Positions 1 to 15,800 of a DNA stretch of 64,000 nucleotides are shown piece after piece. A program made the position numbers and the translations under genes. This DNA is from Breviolum minutum Mf 1.05b.01 (Eukaryota > Sar > Dinophyceae > Suessiales > Symbiodiniaceae), in the NCBI GenBank assembly GCA_000507305.1, contig DF241616.1, positions 1 to 64,000 on the forward strand. Direction: 5' to 3'. The notes beneath the pieces are model-generated. The model saw only the letters and a list, made by a program, of their open reading frames with translations, made no database searches and was not told the DNA's origin. Numbering within the stretch: the first letter of the stretch is position 1; every line of letters starts with the position of its first letter.

Positions 1-3000
1 TTCTAGCCGGTGCTGGCAATACTTGTGAGAAATGACTTTAAACACCGATGATCAGACATTCGCACCACTCCTGGGTGTTTTGGGTGACAATCCCGATAAT
101 TGACGGGTGTACTTCATATTGGATTTGGCATTGAACTACTGCGGCTTGCAAATTGGACACATTCTAGTGCTCAGGGATTTCCATGATCTGGTTCCTTATT
201 GCTCCTTCCTCCCATTGGTTGGGAAAACTTACATCTACCACGGAATTTGAATAGACTAACGCGTAACAAATCAAGTAAGCTGGGTTAATTGTTCTAATAG
301 AAGTGACAAGTAGCCATAAACTTAGTTTGGAACTGATACGTGTCCAGCCTACAAGAGCTATGACTGTAGGGTTGCAGCGGCAACTCATTTCCTTGCTTCA
401 TTTTGATCAGTGCGACTTCACCCCTCAACACATCCTCCAAGACTTCAACAAAGAAGCAACATTTGCTTCGCTGCCAAAAGGCATCGCTTGCCCACGGCAG
501 TCCTTCTGCAGTACTCCTATCGTGGCCCTGACCAGTTGATCTGAAGCATGTCGTATCAGGATTAAAATTATGTTGCAACATATTACGAGGTTTTTGTCGA
601 GGATCTTGGAGCGGAATTCTCGGTAGCATTCATGAACACCAACCAAATGACAGTATAGCATAGGTCAGGGCGAGAAGCAAACAGATTATGATTAAGGGTT
701 GAATATAGATAACAATTATACATTTATAGAGTTGATTTATGCTGCAAACATTGTTCATTTAACAGGCATGCCATTTTGATCCTATTTTGCCATGATGAAG
801 TGCCATTGTTTTGTGTTTTCACAACCAGGTGAGAACCCGCACGCCTCAAAATTTGGCCATCATGGGGACGTCGGGATGCACAAAATTGGTGAAGCGCAAA
901 GGGAGGTGGGTTTAGATTTTTTTTTGAATAAAGGAAAAAAACAGCTTTTGGCCATCACGGGGTCGTCGGGATGCACAAAAATGGTGAAGCGCAAAGGGAG
1001 GTGGGTGTAGTTTTTTTTGAATAAAGGAATAAAAACAGTTTGACTTCTTGTTTCTATTTCAAAGTGTCCATATGTGTCTAATACTCTAGTACAAGCAATT
1101 AGTGTACGATGTGTAACATTATACTGTCTAAGATATTTATATATATATATAAGTACATCCGAATCATAGCTTAAGTACAGTTTACATTATCAACATATCA
1201 GGAAATGTCTTGATCAGAACCGGCAAGGGATCAAATATCAAGTATCGCTTCTTGTTTTGACCTATATCTCAACACTGTACGCCAATTACAGAAGAGACAT
1301 TGAACACATTGGAATCGGCCTAAGATGATCAAACAACCAGTGTGAATTATTGCACAGCAGTTCACCCGAATACCGACCCCAAAACTGACATGGTAAGGAG
1401 ATGACTTATCCCGCAGTCCAGCATTTTTTTTAACGGGTAAAGCATATTCTTATCCTTATATATTGCCATGAATGAGTTTGAGGTACACTTGACTGAGTGG
1501 CTGACATCAACAGCAGATCCTTCTAAGAAAGCCAAGCCGTATCGCATACCAGATTACGTTCCATCACACTTACTTGTATAGAAGCTTTGGTTTGTCGTTG
1601 TTTTAAATATTTGCTATAACATATCTTGAATTGGCTGATGAGACTTACAAATCTTGCAAGACATATACATGACCTTCCTTTTCCCGTTTATTCCTGAGAA
1701 TTCCTATGATGGGTCGCCTCGACGGTGGGAAGGAGACCAGACCACTTTGCTCTTTGATTCATTTTTTTTGCAGAAACAAGTTTAGCATGCCCCTTACAGA
1801 AGGCCTGAAACCATGTGAAAATCAGCATCTAGCCCTTTCAGCCTTGATATAGCTTGGCTAGAGAGACGCCCAGGGAAGAAGTGGGTTGGTTGATCAACAT
1901 GACCTTCGACAGGTGTGGATCCATTCAGGAATCCCAGTGTTGAAATATTTAGTTTCGGAGATCGCAGTCTTTGGATATTGCTTGGAGTTTCATGACGTGG
2001 GTGACAATGGGATGACGTGGTTACATTTACGAAGTTTATGCAAGCCATGCGTCATGGGCATGGCTGACTTGCCAGGGATATGGAGTTTATGCGCATAGGC
2101 CACCAGTGGCCAGGGGAAGCTGGCCCGTGGTTTGGAATCTTGCTTATCATGAGGTTCTTGAACTTTTTTCATCGAGCCAGAGATATTGGGCAAGCAACTA
2201 ACATGTTATGTAGGGTATGAATCCAAGTTGAAACCGTTTGCTTTTCTTGTATCCAATTTGTCAAGAACCCAGGTGCTGTAGGATTTTCTGAGCCATCAGC
2301 AAAGCCATGCGATAGTTTTTGACGTCAATGCAATCATCTAGCTTTGCCTTCATGAGTAATTTTTCATCCATACTTGAAGAGGTGATCCCGTTTGACTGAT
2401 ATTTCTTAATGGATTGAGACTTGAAACTAATCATAAACAAATCTGTGCGGATGCTACTCATGGCGGGCTGAGAAGCCACCACACATGTTCCTGAATCAGG
2501 GACCCCAGTGCCACTGTAGAGATGGATTTGGAATTGGATTCGACCGTTTCCCCTCCCTTTGCACAAAAGTTTGCTTTGGGCAATGTACTTACCCACCTCA
2601 TAAGAAAGGTTGACTTTTCATGGCATGAAATGCTGAATGACATGATATGACATGACGTTTCAATCCATTTCAGAGGTTTCGCTTTTCCGCACCCCGCCAA
2701 CGACAGGGATTGGATCCGGAATCCTCATCCAGTTCGGCTTCTAAGACCTTGGGGACATGGCAAAAATGCATCGAATTTAATCTTGGTGTGTAGTGAAGTG
2801 TTCATAATATATATATATATATATCATTGCAGGCTTATTTGAATGATTTTGATGTTCCAAGGAAAAAAGGGCTTGCAACTTGATGTTCAGCCCATTTTAG
2901 GTGATTCTAAACACCAGATCCTTTCTTGAGAATCAGGTGCCGCTCCAAACGCCCGTTGGGATCTGAGAGGTCCCAGCAGGTCATGTGCGTTGAATGCAGG

Positions 3001-6000
3001 TTGTTTATTTGATATCCAAAAACCACGAAGTCCGGCAGTAGTTCCATGATTGTTTTAGATTTAAATCTATCAGAATGAAGCTAGTGCCGCTCTATTTTGA
3101 ACATGATTCAATCATGAATCATATGGAATTAAACAACCAATCAATGGTTGATAGAATAAAGATCCCATGATTCAGGAAGCCAGTGAGTGCACCAGATCCT
3201 CAATTCATTACTTGTGACTTGTGTTTAATGCATGGAGATGACCAGGTTTTGTATATTGGAATTGAAAACGGTGAGCTTTTTTTGTGGTCCTTTGATATTG
3301 GAATAGCCAAAGAGCTAGGAAATGATGGAAATTTCATGTTGAATATGAAAAGGTAGGCCCATAATACAAGGACATACACCATCTCATGGCAGCCGTTACA
3401 TCCTGACAAACTATTTTAGACAAGAACGGAAAGAAACATTTCTTGTGATATTGCAGTCACTGGCATGAACTTCCTTTTCGAAGATATGCATTTGATTGTA
3501 GTTGTGCTTATATATTTGCACTTCTACGTCATCTAAGCCATGTGAAACATGTCATATGTGTGTGTATGAATTTATGAATATAATTATAGATATACGATAT
3601 ATGTATAGACTTATATATTATAAATAGGTCCCTTGGATCTTCCATTTTCCAGCTCCCAAATGGATCACACACCCAGGGGAGATTGGCCTCCAACCTTTGA
3701 AGTGGCCTACAGTAATCTGGAGCGTTTGGGCTGGGGAGATTTTGGTCGGACTTTTGGTATCTTGCATCAAGCAAGTCTGACTCAGCTTTTTAGCCCTTGG
3801 ATTTTTGGCACTCAACCCCTCAACTCAACAGTTCTCACATTTTTTGTCTTATCGGTTCCTGGTGTAATATAGGTGGTGGAGACTGCATCCAAAACAGTCA
3901 TGACACCCGATGGCCAAAAGCCAGGAGATCAATCGGAATGTTCTGCACATCGACGTCTTCGGACTGCCCAACGATGAGAGCAGAGACTGTGATATAGCAA
4001 CTTGGTGTGCCACGTGAGCCGCTTTGGGCATATTCGGGCGTTGATGGTTTGAAGGACCCAGGGAGCAGCAAGACGCTGCCAGTGTGGTGAACGACCCACA
4101 ATTGGCGGAAGATAAATTACACCACCCTTTGTTGCCGTTAGATACATAAAATATCATATTATATATAACAAAGAAGTGATGTACTATGATGTACTATATC
4201 GTCTCTTTTGGAGTTGCTTCACCTCATCCACCACTTGACCCTTAGAGTCGCCATACAGAATTTGCTGTAGAGGGGTTGATATTCTTTGAAGAGTATTCTT
4301 GGGGGTTGGGGTTAGGACCCAGGATGACTGCACATAAAGATCGCATAGATTAAAATGACCTAACAAATGAAGCCGCTGCTGAGTCAATAAGACAGCCAAT
4401 GTCGTTCGGAAACCGGGTGGAGAACAAAATCCCAAGTGCCGGGTTAGAATTTAGATGGTATTTCCCATCCCCGGAGATTGCGTAAATTTGACATAAGCAT
4501 ACATAAGCATATTTTGAGTGCATGCCGGGTTCCAGGTAGCGAAGTACTTCCTAGGTCCTAAACCATGCAAATATACGGTATGTATAGATTCAAATCGTAA
4601 TATACATCCAGCCTACCAATTGCTTTCACATGGGATAGGTTTCTATGTCTTTTGTTCAACCCTCAAATGTCTCCTTTTGCACATCTATTCCCTTGCATCA
4701 CATCATGGTGTTGCTAGATGTCTTGTCATATTTTGTCACCAAGAACATGTCATTTGGTGTAGGCATATTATAATTCATCCAAAATCACCGTGGGCTGCCA
4801 TTTAAACCATTCACTTTGAAGCGATTGGTAACACATCATTTTCCATGTACATTCATTGTACCCTTAAGAATCGGCCACCTAAGCCATTCGAATGAGCCGA
4901 GGTCATCACGGACAGTGCCGTGACTCGGCCGAGTGATGTTGGATGGAATTTATGATAGAAGTTCTGCATGCTTCTCTCCTGTTTTTTTCAAACACAGTGT
5001 TAAATAAATATATATATATATGTATAGTACGGCATATTGAGGCATATTGATCACATTGCAGATGCATGTATATATATATACATACACAATATATATATAT
5101 ATAATCAGGTTGCATTGTCATGTTATACCATTTCAAAAGATATCATAACACACTTGACATCATATCACATCACGTTGCATGGCATCACATCACATCACAG
5201 ACACAACGCTATGATATAGCAAATTTCACGTCACGTGTCTTACCCGGTTTTGTAAAGGGAGCTTTGGCTTTTTGATCTGTACAAGAAAACACTAAAACCT
5301 GAAACGTTGAAATGGCCCGGATCCAAATTGGGTGTCCCCCCCGCACTGCAACCACCTTTTCAGGTGCGTAGTGTCGATGCCTTGTTACCCTACAGCGGAA
5401 TGCAGGAGACCGTGGGCGGATGCCGACCTGGAAGTTGAAAGTCGGAAAGGGCTGGGAATGCCGAAGGGTGAAACCACCGTCATCCTACAGACGCCAACAG
5501 GCACCAAGACCTGGCACAATTAAAGGCAGAAGTGACTTTGGCACATTTTGTTTCAAATATTCGTTGATTTTTTGCATTTTTTCCCTTATAAAGGTGCCTA
5601 AATGAGTTCCTTTCGTTGCTTCCAGCGATTTCTAATAAACCCAGCACAACCAGCCCGATTTTTGAACACAGCCAGGACAATATTTTTTTCGTTACCGTGC
5701 CAGACGGCATTCCACCACAGGCAGCTTGGCACTGCTTGGAGTAGAGAGTCTGCATCAGTGACCACCGTGACCTTGATCTTGAAGTGATGGGATTATTTGA
5801 ATATTTGTATATTATATACTGTAATGATATTTCAATTATTCAATGTATGTTGAATTTTTGATGGAACTAGAAAAGCTGAGTTCAATGTGTGAAGTGTTTT
5901 ACTAGTGCAATAACAGATGGAATGAAGTCAGAATCTTCAATGATTCTGAACGCCCATGCCTCCGCTCTCTTTGACAGGTGTCCATTGCCATCGTGTTGTT

Positions 6001-9000
6001 GATTAAACCTTAGCTCATTGGATATACGACAAATAGTAGAGGAGTAGTAGAGGTACTTGGTAGAACATATTTGATTCTTTGATTGATTGAAGCTGCTATA
6101 TTCACCACGTTCCCAATATTTAGATTCATTCTACCAGACATGACACTTGGAATGGAGATTCATCGCTGAAAGGAAAAGGAATTATGTTTGGAACCTCCAG
6201 GCAGCGTGTTTCATAGTCATATTTTAATAAGCAGCAACATAATTAAGAAATCCAGCGCACCAACTCTTGAATGTATTGTCACCCCTCACAATGAGAAGGC
6301 AGACCCACCACCAAATTGGTGCACTTCGAAAATGATAGATCAGAGCTAAACCAATACTTGTAGTGCATTGAAGGGGTTACTTGCAGGGATTCTAGAGCAA
6401 CGAAGCAACACTGCTTCAACTGCAACTGCAAACAATCTTGGAAGAAGCTGGAAATTCAGATTGAAAGATCTAAAAGAATCCCTTGTTCTTGATTGCTGAG
6501 AGTCCCTTCAATTTGCCAATCCTCCTCACTCTGTTTTCCCAATGAATGTCAATCACAGATTGTTGTTTAGGATTTAAGACGGATATTTGTTGTGCTGAAG
6601 AAACCAGGTTTATGGCCGTAAATGAACCCTGATTGATCCAGGTGAACGCCTTCGTGCCTGCGAACAGTGTCCCCTGGTGAAAGCTGGGAGGGTGACATGC
6701 TGATCTCGGCTTCCAAAACAAATGGAGAGGGCAATCCACGTACAGTGTTTTTGATTGATACTGTTGATGGACCAAATCCTGCACCACCAAGGATGATGAT
6801 TATCCCATTATTTATAGGGTTTTAACCATCCCAGGTGGTGCAGGATTTCGTCCATCAACCGTATGAGCCATGGTCAAAATCTTCAAAGATGAATTTTTTA
6901 GCCAGAAGATGAACGGAAAATTTGTTAGGAATGGAGCGCTGTATCGAAAACGACAAGGGGAACCATTCAAAAACCCAGCTGCAGAAAAAGTGTCCCAGCC
7001 AGGAAGAGGGCCATAAGTTAGCAAAGGAGCATTACAAGCAGAGATGATGTCAGCTTCTATGTTGATTCTTCACAAATTGTCTTTCACATCCTTTCACTCT
7101 TCATCGAATGCTCTGGATCTCAAAAGGTGGAGTACCACGGAATGTTAAGTGTTGAAGTCTTGTTCGTGGTGAAGTGTGCCAAACGCTGTAAAACGATGGC
7201 CATAGAACTACGATAACCTTCGATTCCATCCTAGGCAGTTGGAATAGATTCTGATGGTAATATGTATGCGAGAATGCGATGGACAGACAGATCCGTAGGT
7301 CGAATGATTGAGAGAGAATGATAGATAGTTGTAGACAGTTTGGTAGATGGATTCAGATTTATTCAATTTTATTCAGATAAATGGATGGATAGATGGATAG
7401 GTGATCGGATAGATGGATGGATGGATCATAATGGGATCATTAATATATAGATAGATAATTGTAGAAGGAAGCACTTGTAGGATGGACAGATGGACAGATC
7501 AGATACATAAATTTTGGAAAAAGGTCCTGGAAGACAAGGTGACAAGGGACTGCAAAGGGGCCCAAGCTCGAAAGATCAACATGCTACTCTCGTTCTGTGG
7601 ATGTTCAAAGTACTTCTCGCCGTGGCTTTCAACTTTCAAGTGCAATAAAACTATCCCAAAACACATAGTATATTGATGAGAGCCCGGCAGCTATCCAAAA
7701 ACATGTACGATTTCATTAGGGGTGAGAACACCGCGGTCTGAATTTCGAGATTGAAATAGCTCTTTTTGTGAAAAGAAATTGCAGCATTTTTTGTTGAAAT
7801 TCTCTATCTTTTGGGTACTGTACTTTTTTGCTCCGGGTTCTTCGGCCTTTGCATGTCCCCATAACAAGATCACTCGGACTGCTTCATCCAAGCTTCATCC
7901 AATTTCTCAGGCTATCTCTGTGCCTGTCGTCACTTGGCGTTGAGACATGTGAACCCGCGCTTCTTCAGGATTTCATTGAAGTGTTTGGGGATGCCTTGTT
8001 GAAGGTTTCTCATGAACCAATAGCAATGAAGATTAGCCAGGGGCATGGCTAGATATGGCTAGATGTGGCTTGCATTTCGGGATTGGATGTTTCAGTGGGC
8101 TTCACAGAGATGAAACCCTGAAAGGATGGACTAAGTATTTACGTGGAATCATCCAATTGGAAAAATGAGTTGCAACTGAGTGTGTAACTGCTCTGTTAAG
8201 GAAATTGACCAAACCATTTTTGGATTGTTTTATATACTGGAAAGACCACTGTTTTTTGATTTTACAACAAAATCTATGCAGCGCTTTGGCTACCTGATTC
8301 CTGTGCAAATTTCTGTAGGTAACCTAAGTAGCCAGCTTTTTCCATCACTTTTGTTTGAGAATCCTCTCCCTTCATGAAACACATCCAAGGGTGACTGTTA
8401 AACAGACTTTGGAGCACTAGGGCAAGTGTTTCATTGAAATTTTTGCTGTTTCCAAGTTCTTCAGAGTGCACCAGAGAAAAGGGTCACCTTGAAGAAGCTG
8501 GTACAGGGTACAAACGGAGTTCAATTTGCATTTAACCTTTAGCAGTGTCTTTTCAATAAAGTCAATCATATCGACAATTTCATAGTAAATAGAGTAACTA
8601 AAAACCCTCTGAGCAATGGTGGTGAATTCCATAATCTTTCCGAAGAATCGGTGTCCTACCCTCCCAAAGTTTAACATAGCCCCTGAAAAATGATGGTTGG
8701 AAGACTACTTTCCTATTGGGAAGGTCACTTTTCAGGGGCTATGTTAAACTTCGGGAGGGTACTTGTTTTGATTTTAGTTTTTCTGAGCCAAGGATCCCAT
8801 TGTGCGCTTTTTCTTCAACGAGAAGATCAAGTTTGGTTGGGGGCTAAAGGTTTCAATGGTTTCAAGGGCGAAACATTCCAACACTCGAGTTTTTGGGATG
8901 GAAAAAACATGGAAAAAACACAGCAAGGACACGATGATGCACCATTGACTTGGTATGAAATCAATGACATGCACGCTTGACATTTAGTTGGTTTGGGAGG

Positions 9001-12000
9001 CGGAAACTGCATAGGCATATTCCGCCATTCGTGGATAATTTGCATGGTTAGCTGCAGCCGAGGGATTCACTAAAGCTTCACCAAAAATACTTGCATCCTT
9101 GGTAGTTCATGTACCCAAGCCACCAGAAGTGTCTGGGTTTGGGTTTCTCATGTGTGAAATACGATATCATGTTTTTTTTTTACACTGTTACTGTTACATC
9201 ATGACTACATTGAATGACATCTATTGACACAAGTATTCTCACTGTGTTTTTTTTTGGTTTTGGTATGTTTCCCACAGCGCTTCAGGGAGAGACAGCATGC
9301 TTGGAATCTACAGCCTTGGAGGAAATCGAAGTGGAATCATGTCTGCACAGAAAATGGTTCACGAGTTACTAGCGTGAAATGATGGAAAGAAATATCGCGA
9401 TGGTTGAAATATCATAAGATATCATATCACCATTCAGGTTTTCGGACTGACAAAAAACTGGAAGGAAACTGGCAGAGGTTTTGTCTTGTAAGCTTAGTGC
9501 TTGACTCCTCAAAAGTGGCTATTTCAAGGGGTGTGTTTGATTGATATTTTGTGAGAGGTCCAACAGGTGACGCTTGATTTCAGAAATGTTGCAACCACGA
9601 GCGAAGCGGTGTGCCCTTTGGATTTTTTCGGAAAATGCAGATTATGAGATTACCAACACGCATATTTCAAACAGACTTGAAACAGGCTGAAGCAAAGTTG
9701 ATGCAGGGAGTGTTTCCAAAACACTTCCGAACTGCTCAGATCGCGAAGCGGACAAAATGATTGCGGAGCTTCGGAATTATGGCCCCGTGTGGTGGCCTGT
9801 GGGGCTAAAGTTTGGGACGCTTGGTACGTGCACAGTGTCGGTGATACATCAGATACATAGAAAAACAATGCAACATCAACAATTTACTTGCGGATACATA
9901 CAGATGCCATATCACTGTAATCACACACACTAAGGAGGCATGATAGGTAAGCAGGGCACCCAATTGCTGGTCGTCCACAAAAGGCAGACCAGTTCTTGCT
10001 GGGCCAGAACTACAAACAATGAAGTTTCAAGTGGCGAGGGGTGTCTTCAATTCATACTTCCACGATTGAGTGGTGTCTTAGTTTTGTTCAAGTGTGTGTG
10101 TTTCGTTTCCTTTCCACCTTCTTATTATAGATTGCTTTGCTTGATTCATGTGACATGAAGCTTCATGGCAAGTCTATGTATAGTATTTGCAGCGTAAAAT
10201 CCCATCCCTCAAAAATGCACTAGGAATTAATGAACGTCATTTCCTGTTTGCTTATAGACTACAGGTACCTTGAAAGGCCGGGAATGTGACTCATAAAATG
10301 CTGACCAGAAAAAGTGGATGGAATAAGTCTGTGTGTTTGTGTTTGTGTTTCTGTGTGTTGTTTGATTCGCAGGTGGCAACTTAGTCTCATCACAAGAAAA
10401 AAACTGTGTGTTAGTCATGTTTTTTCATGTATCATGAGTTGTACCCGTGGACTGAGTTGGTCACCATCGATCAAGACACACTGATAGTGGATCTTACGGG
10501 CATTTTGAGCACCACTACGTGCGGCACTGCTGTTGGGAATGGAGCCGGGTGGTGTCACAAGGTCCTCTTTCAACTTCTGACCACGGAACAACCCGACGAA
10601 AGTTGTGATATGATATATATATATATATAATATATTATAAGTTTTATAGGTAATGTGACAGATTGCTGAATACACTGGTAGATATAGAGATATATAGTGA
10701 GCCCAGTAAGCGCAGTTCTTTGTGGACATCTTCTAAATGAGCCCTCTCTTGGATGTTTTTGGAGGGTCTTCAAAACTTAGCAGCACCTGCATCACTCAAG
10801 GAATTTGATAAATGCTCCCACAATCCCAATGGACATAGACGTGCTTACAAGGGAAACCTTCACCTTCCAACCACAGAATCTGGCCGCTGCATCACCCAAT
10901 ACCTGGATTTTGTCTACCTTGTACCATCACCTTCAAGAAGGGGCGGAGCGACTTTTTTGAACGCGGAGACTGTTACTGCTAGACTTTAACTACAGAATTT
11001 CGCAGTATCACTGGCACCTGTCTTTGTTTCAGCGCCAGTGAAATGACCTTTCGTGAGTTCCAGAAAGACCTTTTGATGATGGGATTCTTTGGAGGGTGTT
11101 TGTAGCTTCCCTGGATACACCAGCCACAATGCCTCCACCATGCTCAAGGTACTATTCTGTAACCATTCCCAAAGGAGCCAGGGCCTCATTCGGTGTGGTT
11201 CAGTCGATGCCAACATGTTTCAACTGTTTAGGGGTCAATTCTGATGAGAAATTTGTTGCTTACACAACCTTCATACATGCCCACCGAAGTGCCAACCTTG
11301 CATACGTTGCCTCCTTGCCACAGCCACTTCGCTCATCATACACACACACACACAAACCAAGCAATGTAGATACATATGTAGTGGCACAGGAATATGCAGG
11401 GCGCACACAACCCCAATGCTCCTTGTTGGAGGGAGTTAGATGAAATTTGCCAATTGAGGTGGGCTTTAGAATATGATTATATGTATATATTAATATATAT
11501 ATATATGTACATACATGCATAATATGTAGAGTTGTTGGAGCTGACTTTTCCATGATTTTCCATCCTCGCTTATTTCCATCAGATCCTTTAGGCCCCAAAA
11601 AGGCTAGCCTAGGGATATTCTGTTCATGTAGCTTGAAACAACATAGATTGGATGATCGCAACATCTTGGCCAAGGCAGTGAACGACAACTCCAACAATCC
11701 TTTCGAAGGATGGGGGGTTGGGATCTTCGCTTTTGACTTCTAGCAGGACATGAACAGATTACTGGAATGATACCCAAACCTCGTAATGCCATGAAATACG
11801 AATGTGGGCTGTACCACAGGTTGTTAGCAATATTCACTCAGTTCGCGGAGCACACCAAAAAGTAATGAGAATTATTATAGAATCACGATGAACACTTGAG
11901 GTAGTTGTCTAGGAGATTCTTCTCATCTGCGTGAGGCAGCTTGGACGGTATCCTAGATGTATTGATCCTATTTCCTCTAGCGTGGGTTTGTCGATTGGTA

Positions 12001-12787
12001 GGTCAGAGAATCTGCAATATTCACATGGTCGCTGGAACGTTTCCACATGGTTCGCCGTATGTGTACGTATGTATAGACAGTAGACATGTACCATGTACTG
12101 GTTGGATAATATATATTAAGAGCTTCTCAATTGATGACATTGATTGATTTTGTTGTTAGGACAGTGTCAAGTATTTGAATGAACTAGAGGGGGCATCATC
12201 CACTTTGTAGAGGAAAGATGGCGTTGCTAGTTTTGGGCAATTGTTGAAGAGGGTGTGACTTCGAAATACGCGTGAACTATCGAAAGACAAAACACTACAA
12301 AATACAAAACATTTTGGAACATTCGCAGAGGTTCGTTGTTCGCATGTGAATATCATACTTCAATGGTGGTCGTCTCATTTTTCTGCAGCGGAGTCTCAAT
12401 CTACTGTTTGCAAAGGGTCAAATTCCATACACATTTGCAGGCATCAGCTGTCCCAGTCTTGGAGGCACAGGTGAAATTAGGAAAACTCTTATCTTTAGAA
12501 AACTCAAAATGAAGTTGTTTGCCTTCTTGGCATCATTTTTTCCAGGAAGGCAACCAATGATATATCCGTGTGAATCATATATCATTAATCTCCACGGGAC
12601 AACGCTGACCACAGGCCTTGGCGTCGGGGTCTACATTTTCATGACAGGGGCGGTCACTTGGCCCTTCATGTGTCGGAACAAAGGCGGTTTCCTCCTTTTC
12701 AATTCAATTTGCAAATCAACGACAACATGGGAGTCCATGTCCAACAACCACAACAACAACAACCACAACAACAACAACAACAACAAT

Positions 12788-12830
<43 letters not shown>

Positions 12831-15800
12831 GCAGCAACATGAACATGGGAGTCCAGGTCCAAATAGGAGGTTTGGGTATCCATTTCTTTTGGGTAGTTGG
12901 GGCTTGCTACACCACCCAATGGACATCGGGAAGCCTCCCCTTGCTTGACAAGTTGACCTGGTCGACTCTACACCCAAGCATTGGCTGAATTCTAATTGCT
13001 TCACCTAGAGACTCATTTCATTTCATTCAATTCGAAAGTCATGATTCATAGTGCTGTTTTCCCGGTCGTGCACCAACTTTGGGTACTGAGGACGAACGGG
13101 TCGAGGTGCTTGTAGATACCACCGAAGGCTCCGGTGTGAGACGGCAGAAGCCATGCTGGGTTACCACCAGACGAAGATTGAAACTAGATATGCGACGAAC
13201 TAGTGACTCGCGCCTGCACAATTTCTCCACAGGAGCCTGTGAATATAAGAGACTAGGGTTTTAGAGGATGTAAGAGTGTTTTGGAGTAGAGGTTATGGTG
13301 GCGAGGGTGCTTCTTATTATGAAATAAATATATGTATGATAATCGCCTTGTTGTCGAAAGGTTTCAGCAACCAAACTGAATGGTTTCTCTTACATTTATA
13401 CTTTTGAGATTCCCTGACGCCAGAACGACCATACCAATTGCCAATGATTCCAAACTGCAGTGCACAAAGAAAGCACTTCCAGTCTGTTGGCCTTTCAGAA
13501 AACATGAGGGGTGCCAGCAGCAGGTGACCAGCTGATGCACACCGTCATCATTGTTGTTGCGGGCTGTTTGGTGCGGGACCCCGAAATTGAAACCTTGGAA
13601 GAAAAGTGCATTGATTCTTGCAAAAAGTGTGAGGATTCAATGTTGCATAAACTTTCAACATCAACTTTGTGATTTACAATGTATAGCTGAACCATGCTGA
13701 ACCTGCATTGTTTCAATTCTCAAAGTCCAGGAAGATCCAGACAAAGAACAGCATGAATGTACCAATGAGATTCGCCTTTTGATCGCCTTTTGTGCTTTGA
13801 TTCAGGGCCTTGTAGGGGCTTTTCCTAGACGATCCCACTTTTGTTTGGTTTTGGGACTTTTTTCTGAGCTCGCACTTGCCCCCCCCCCACAACACACAAG
13901 TCAAGCCAATTCATGAGCTCTTGAAGCTCCCTCAGAAAAGGCAAATGAAATATCCAACAAAGTATCCAAATCAATCTGCAATAAAGGTGTTGCCAGTTTT
14001 TATATGTTTTTATGATCATCTCAAGTTTTAAAACGATGCATCTACGTCAGATTCATGGGACGTTCCCAGAAACTTAACTTACCAAGCGGGTTGCGCTGAA
14101 ACACCTTCTTTACTCCAACTTACTTTGGTCCAACCAGTATTTCCTTGTTTTTGTTTGTGACCACTGGTTCTTATTTTTATGGTCGAGCTATCGCTGAATA
14201 CTGCAATTATCGAAGTTGTGATCTTATTAGTGCCTTTTTCATTTGCCAAGTTTTACCCCTTGTTGGGATTGACCGTAAAACTAACGGACTACAGAAGAAG
14301 TTCCACTTGTGTCGGGTGACCACGAACATGCCTCGTGAAGGCAAGTTGATACTGACGATTGAAACCTCAAAGGTACTCAGGTCCGCTGTATATCTTTCTA
14401 TCATTCCAAACTTCTACATGCACACAAGAATCAAGAAGATACACAGATATGCGCAGATGTCATTGTCAGCAGCACCCAGATTGGTGTGGTAGCCCTCGCA
14501 GCTGCTTACATGGCTACTTGGCACACAGAGCGAAAAGGGGGCAGAATTGGAGACCGCCACATCTGTTTATGATTTTATACCCAGCCATCATGACGACCGA
14601 CGCAACAAGTGTCCCAAACAACCACCCTTGATTGAAGATGGAAGTCTTTCAAGAAGGGACCCTTGACATTTGCTTTGTTAGACGAGCCTTGAAAGTTCAG
14701 ATATTTTCTTGGCGTATGAGGTAGTGATCTGTAGTGTAGCATTCATTTTCCTCTCTGCTTTCAACCCCAGTGCCCAGTCTTTTGCCCAAATGGCGTTGGT
14801 TTGGAGTTGAAAACTTTTGTAATTTTGACAGTAACTACAGCATATATTACATGTAAATACGTCAACTATTGTTAATGATTCAGTGTATAGTATCGCTGCA
14901 TCGGATATACGTATGTATAGCTCAATGCGATAAGAAATGGGAAGAACTCATTATGACATGTTTTTTTCTTCAACATGTTCTAGGTTACAGGTCAAGCATG
15001 ATCAACCCACCCCCGGGTGACTTCAAAGGCCTGTGACAAGGTGCACAAGGTCAGACGAAGGTGCACTCAAATCCATGGATCCTCACCCGGACCTGACGAA
15101 TGGAGAGCAGTAAATTTGTCTGTTCCATTGATTTGAGTAAGATGCTTGGTTCACCTTGTTTCTGTTTCAGCTGATGAAAGATTCACAGTCATGGTGATTC
15201 TGTTGATTCTATTTCTTCTTTCACGGTTCCAATGGCTACAGGCTATTATTTCTAGCAGGCTATTTCCACTCCAGATTCCCAATCAGTGCTGGACGGGAAT
15301 GGCATTCTAAGTATGGTTTCGGTAGATCGTAAGATATCAGCGGTGGACCAAGGCAACCCACTTACCAACTTGAAAAACAGTATGCTGTGGTGAACATGTT
15401 TTAAGTTCACACTTTTGCAGATACAATGTAATTACGGAAAGTACAGTATGTATAATTATGATACGTATATAGGCATTTTTATATACCCTTGTCCTGTCCA
15501 CCACTATTACCTGTATATACTTTGTATAAGTGTCATTGCATACGCTGTCGAATCACCCATAAAACGCGACTTTGGGATGGGTTTTATGGGAATAAACCAG
15601 TGCTCAGCCAGGGCCCGAGTGGTTGCTCGCAAGAATTCCGTAGAGGTGGCAGATGGGACTAAGTTTGCAGCGTTCAAGATCTGGTTCATCGCATGGCTAT
15701 GCCTAGGGACCACGCAATTGAGCAATGAAAAACACCCTGGTTGTTTAGGGTATATAGGGGATTGTACTACCCAGATAAATAGGATTATAACAAGCCAAAA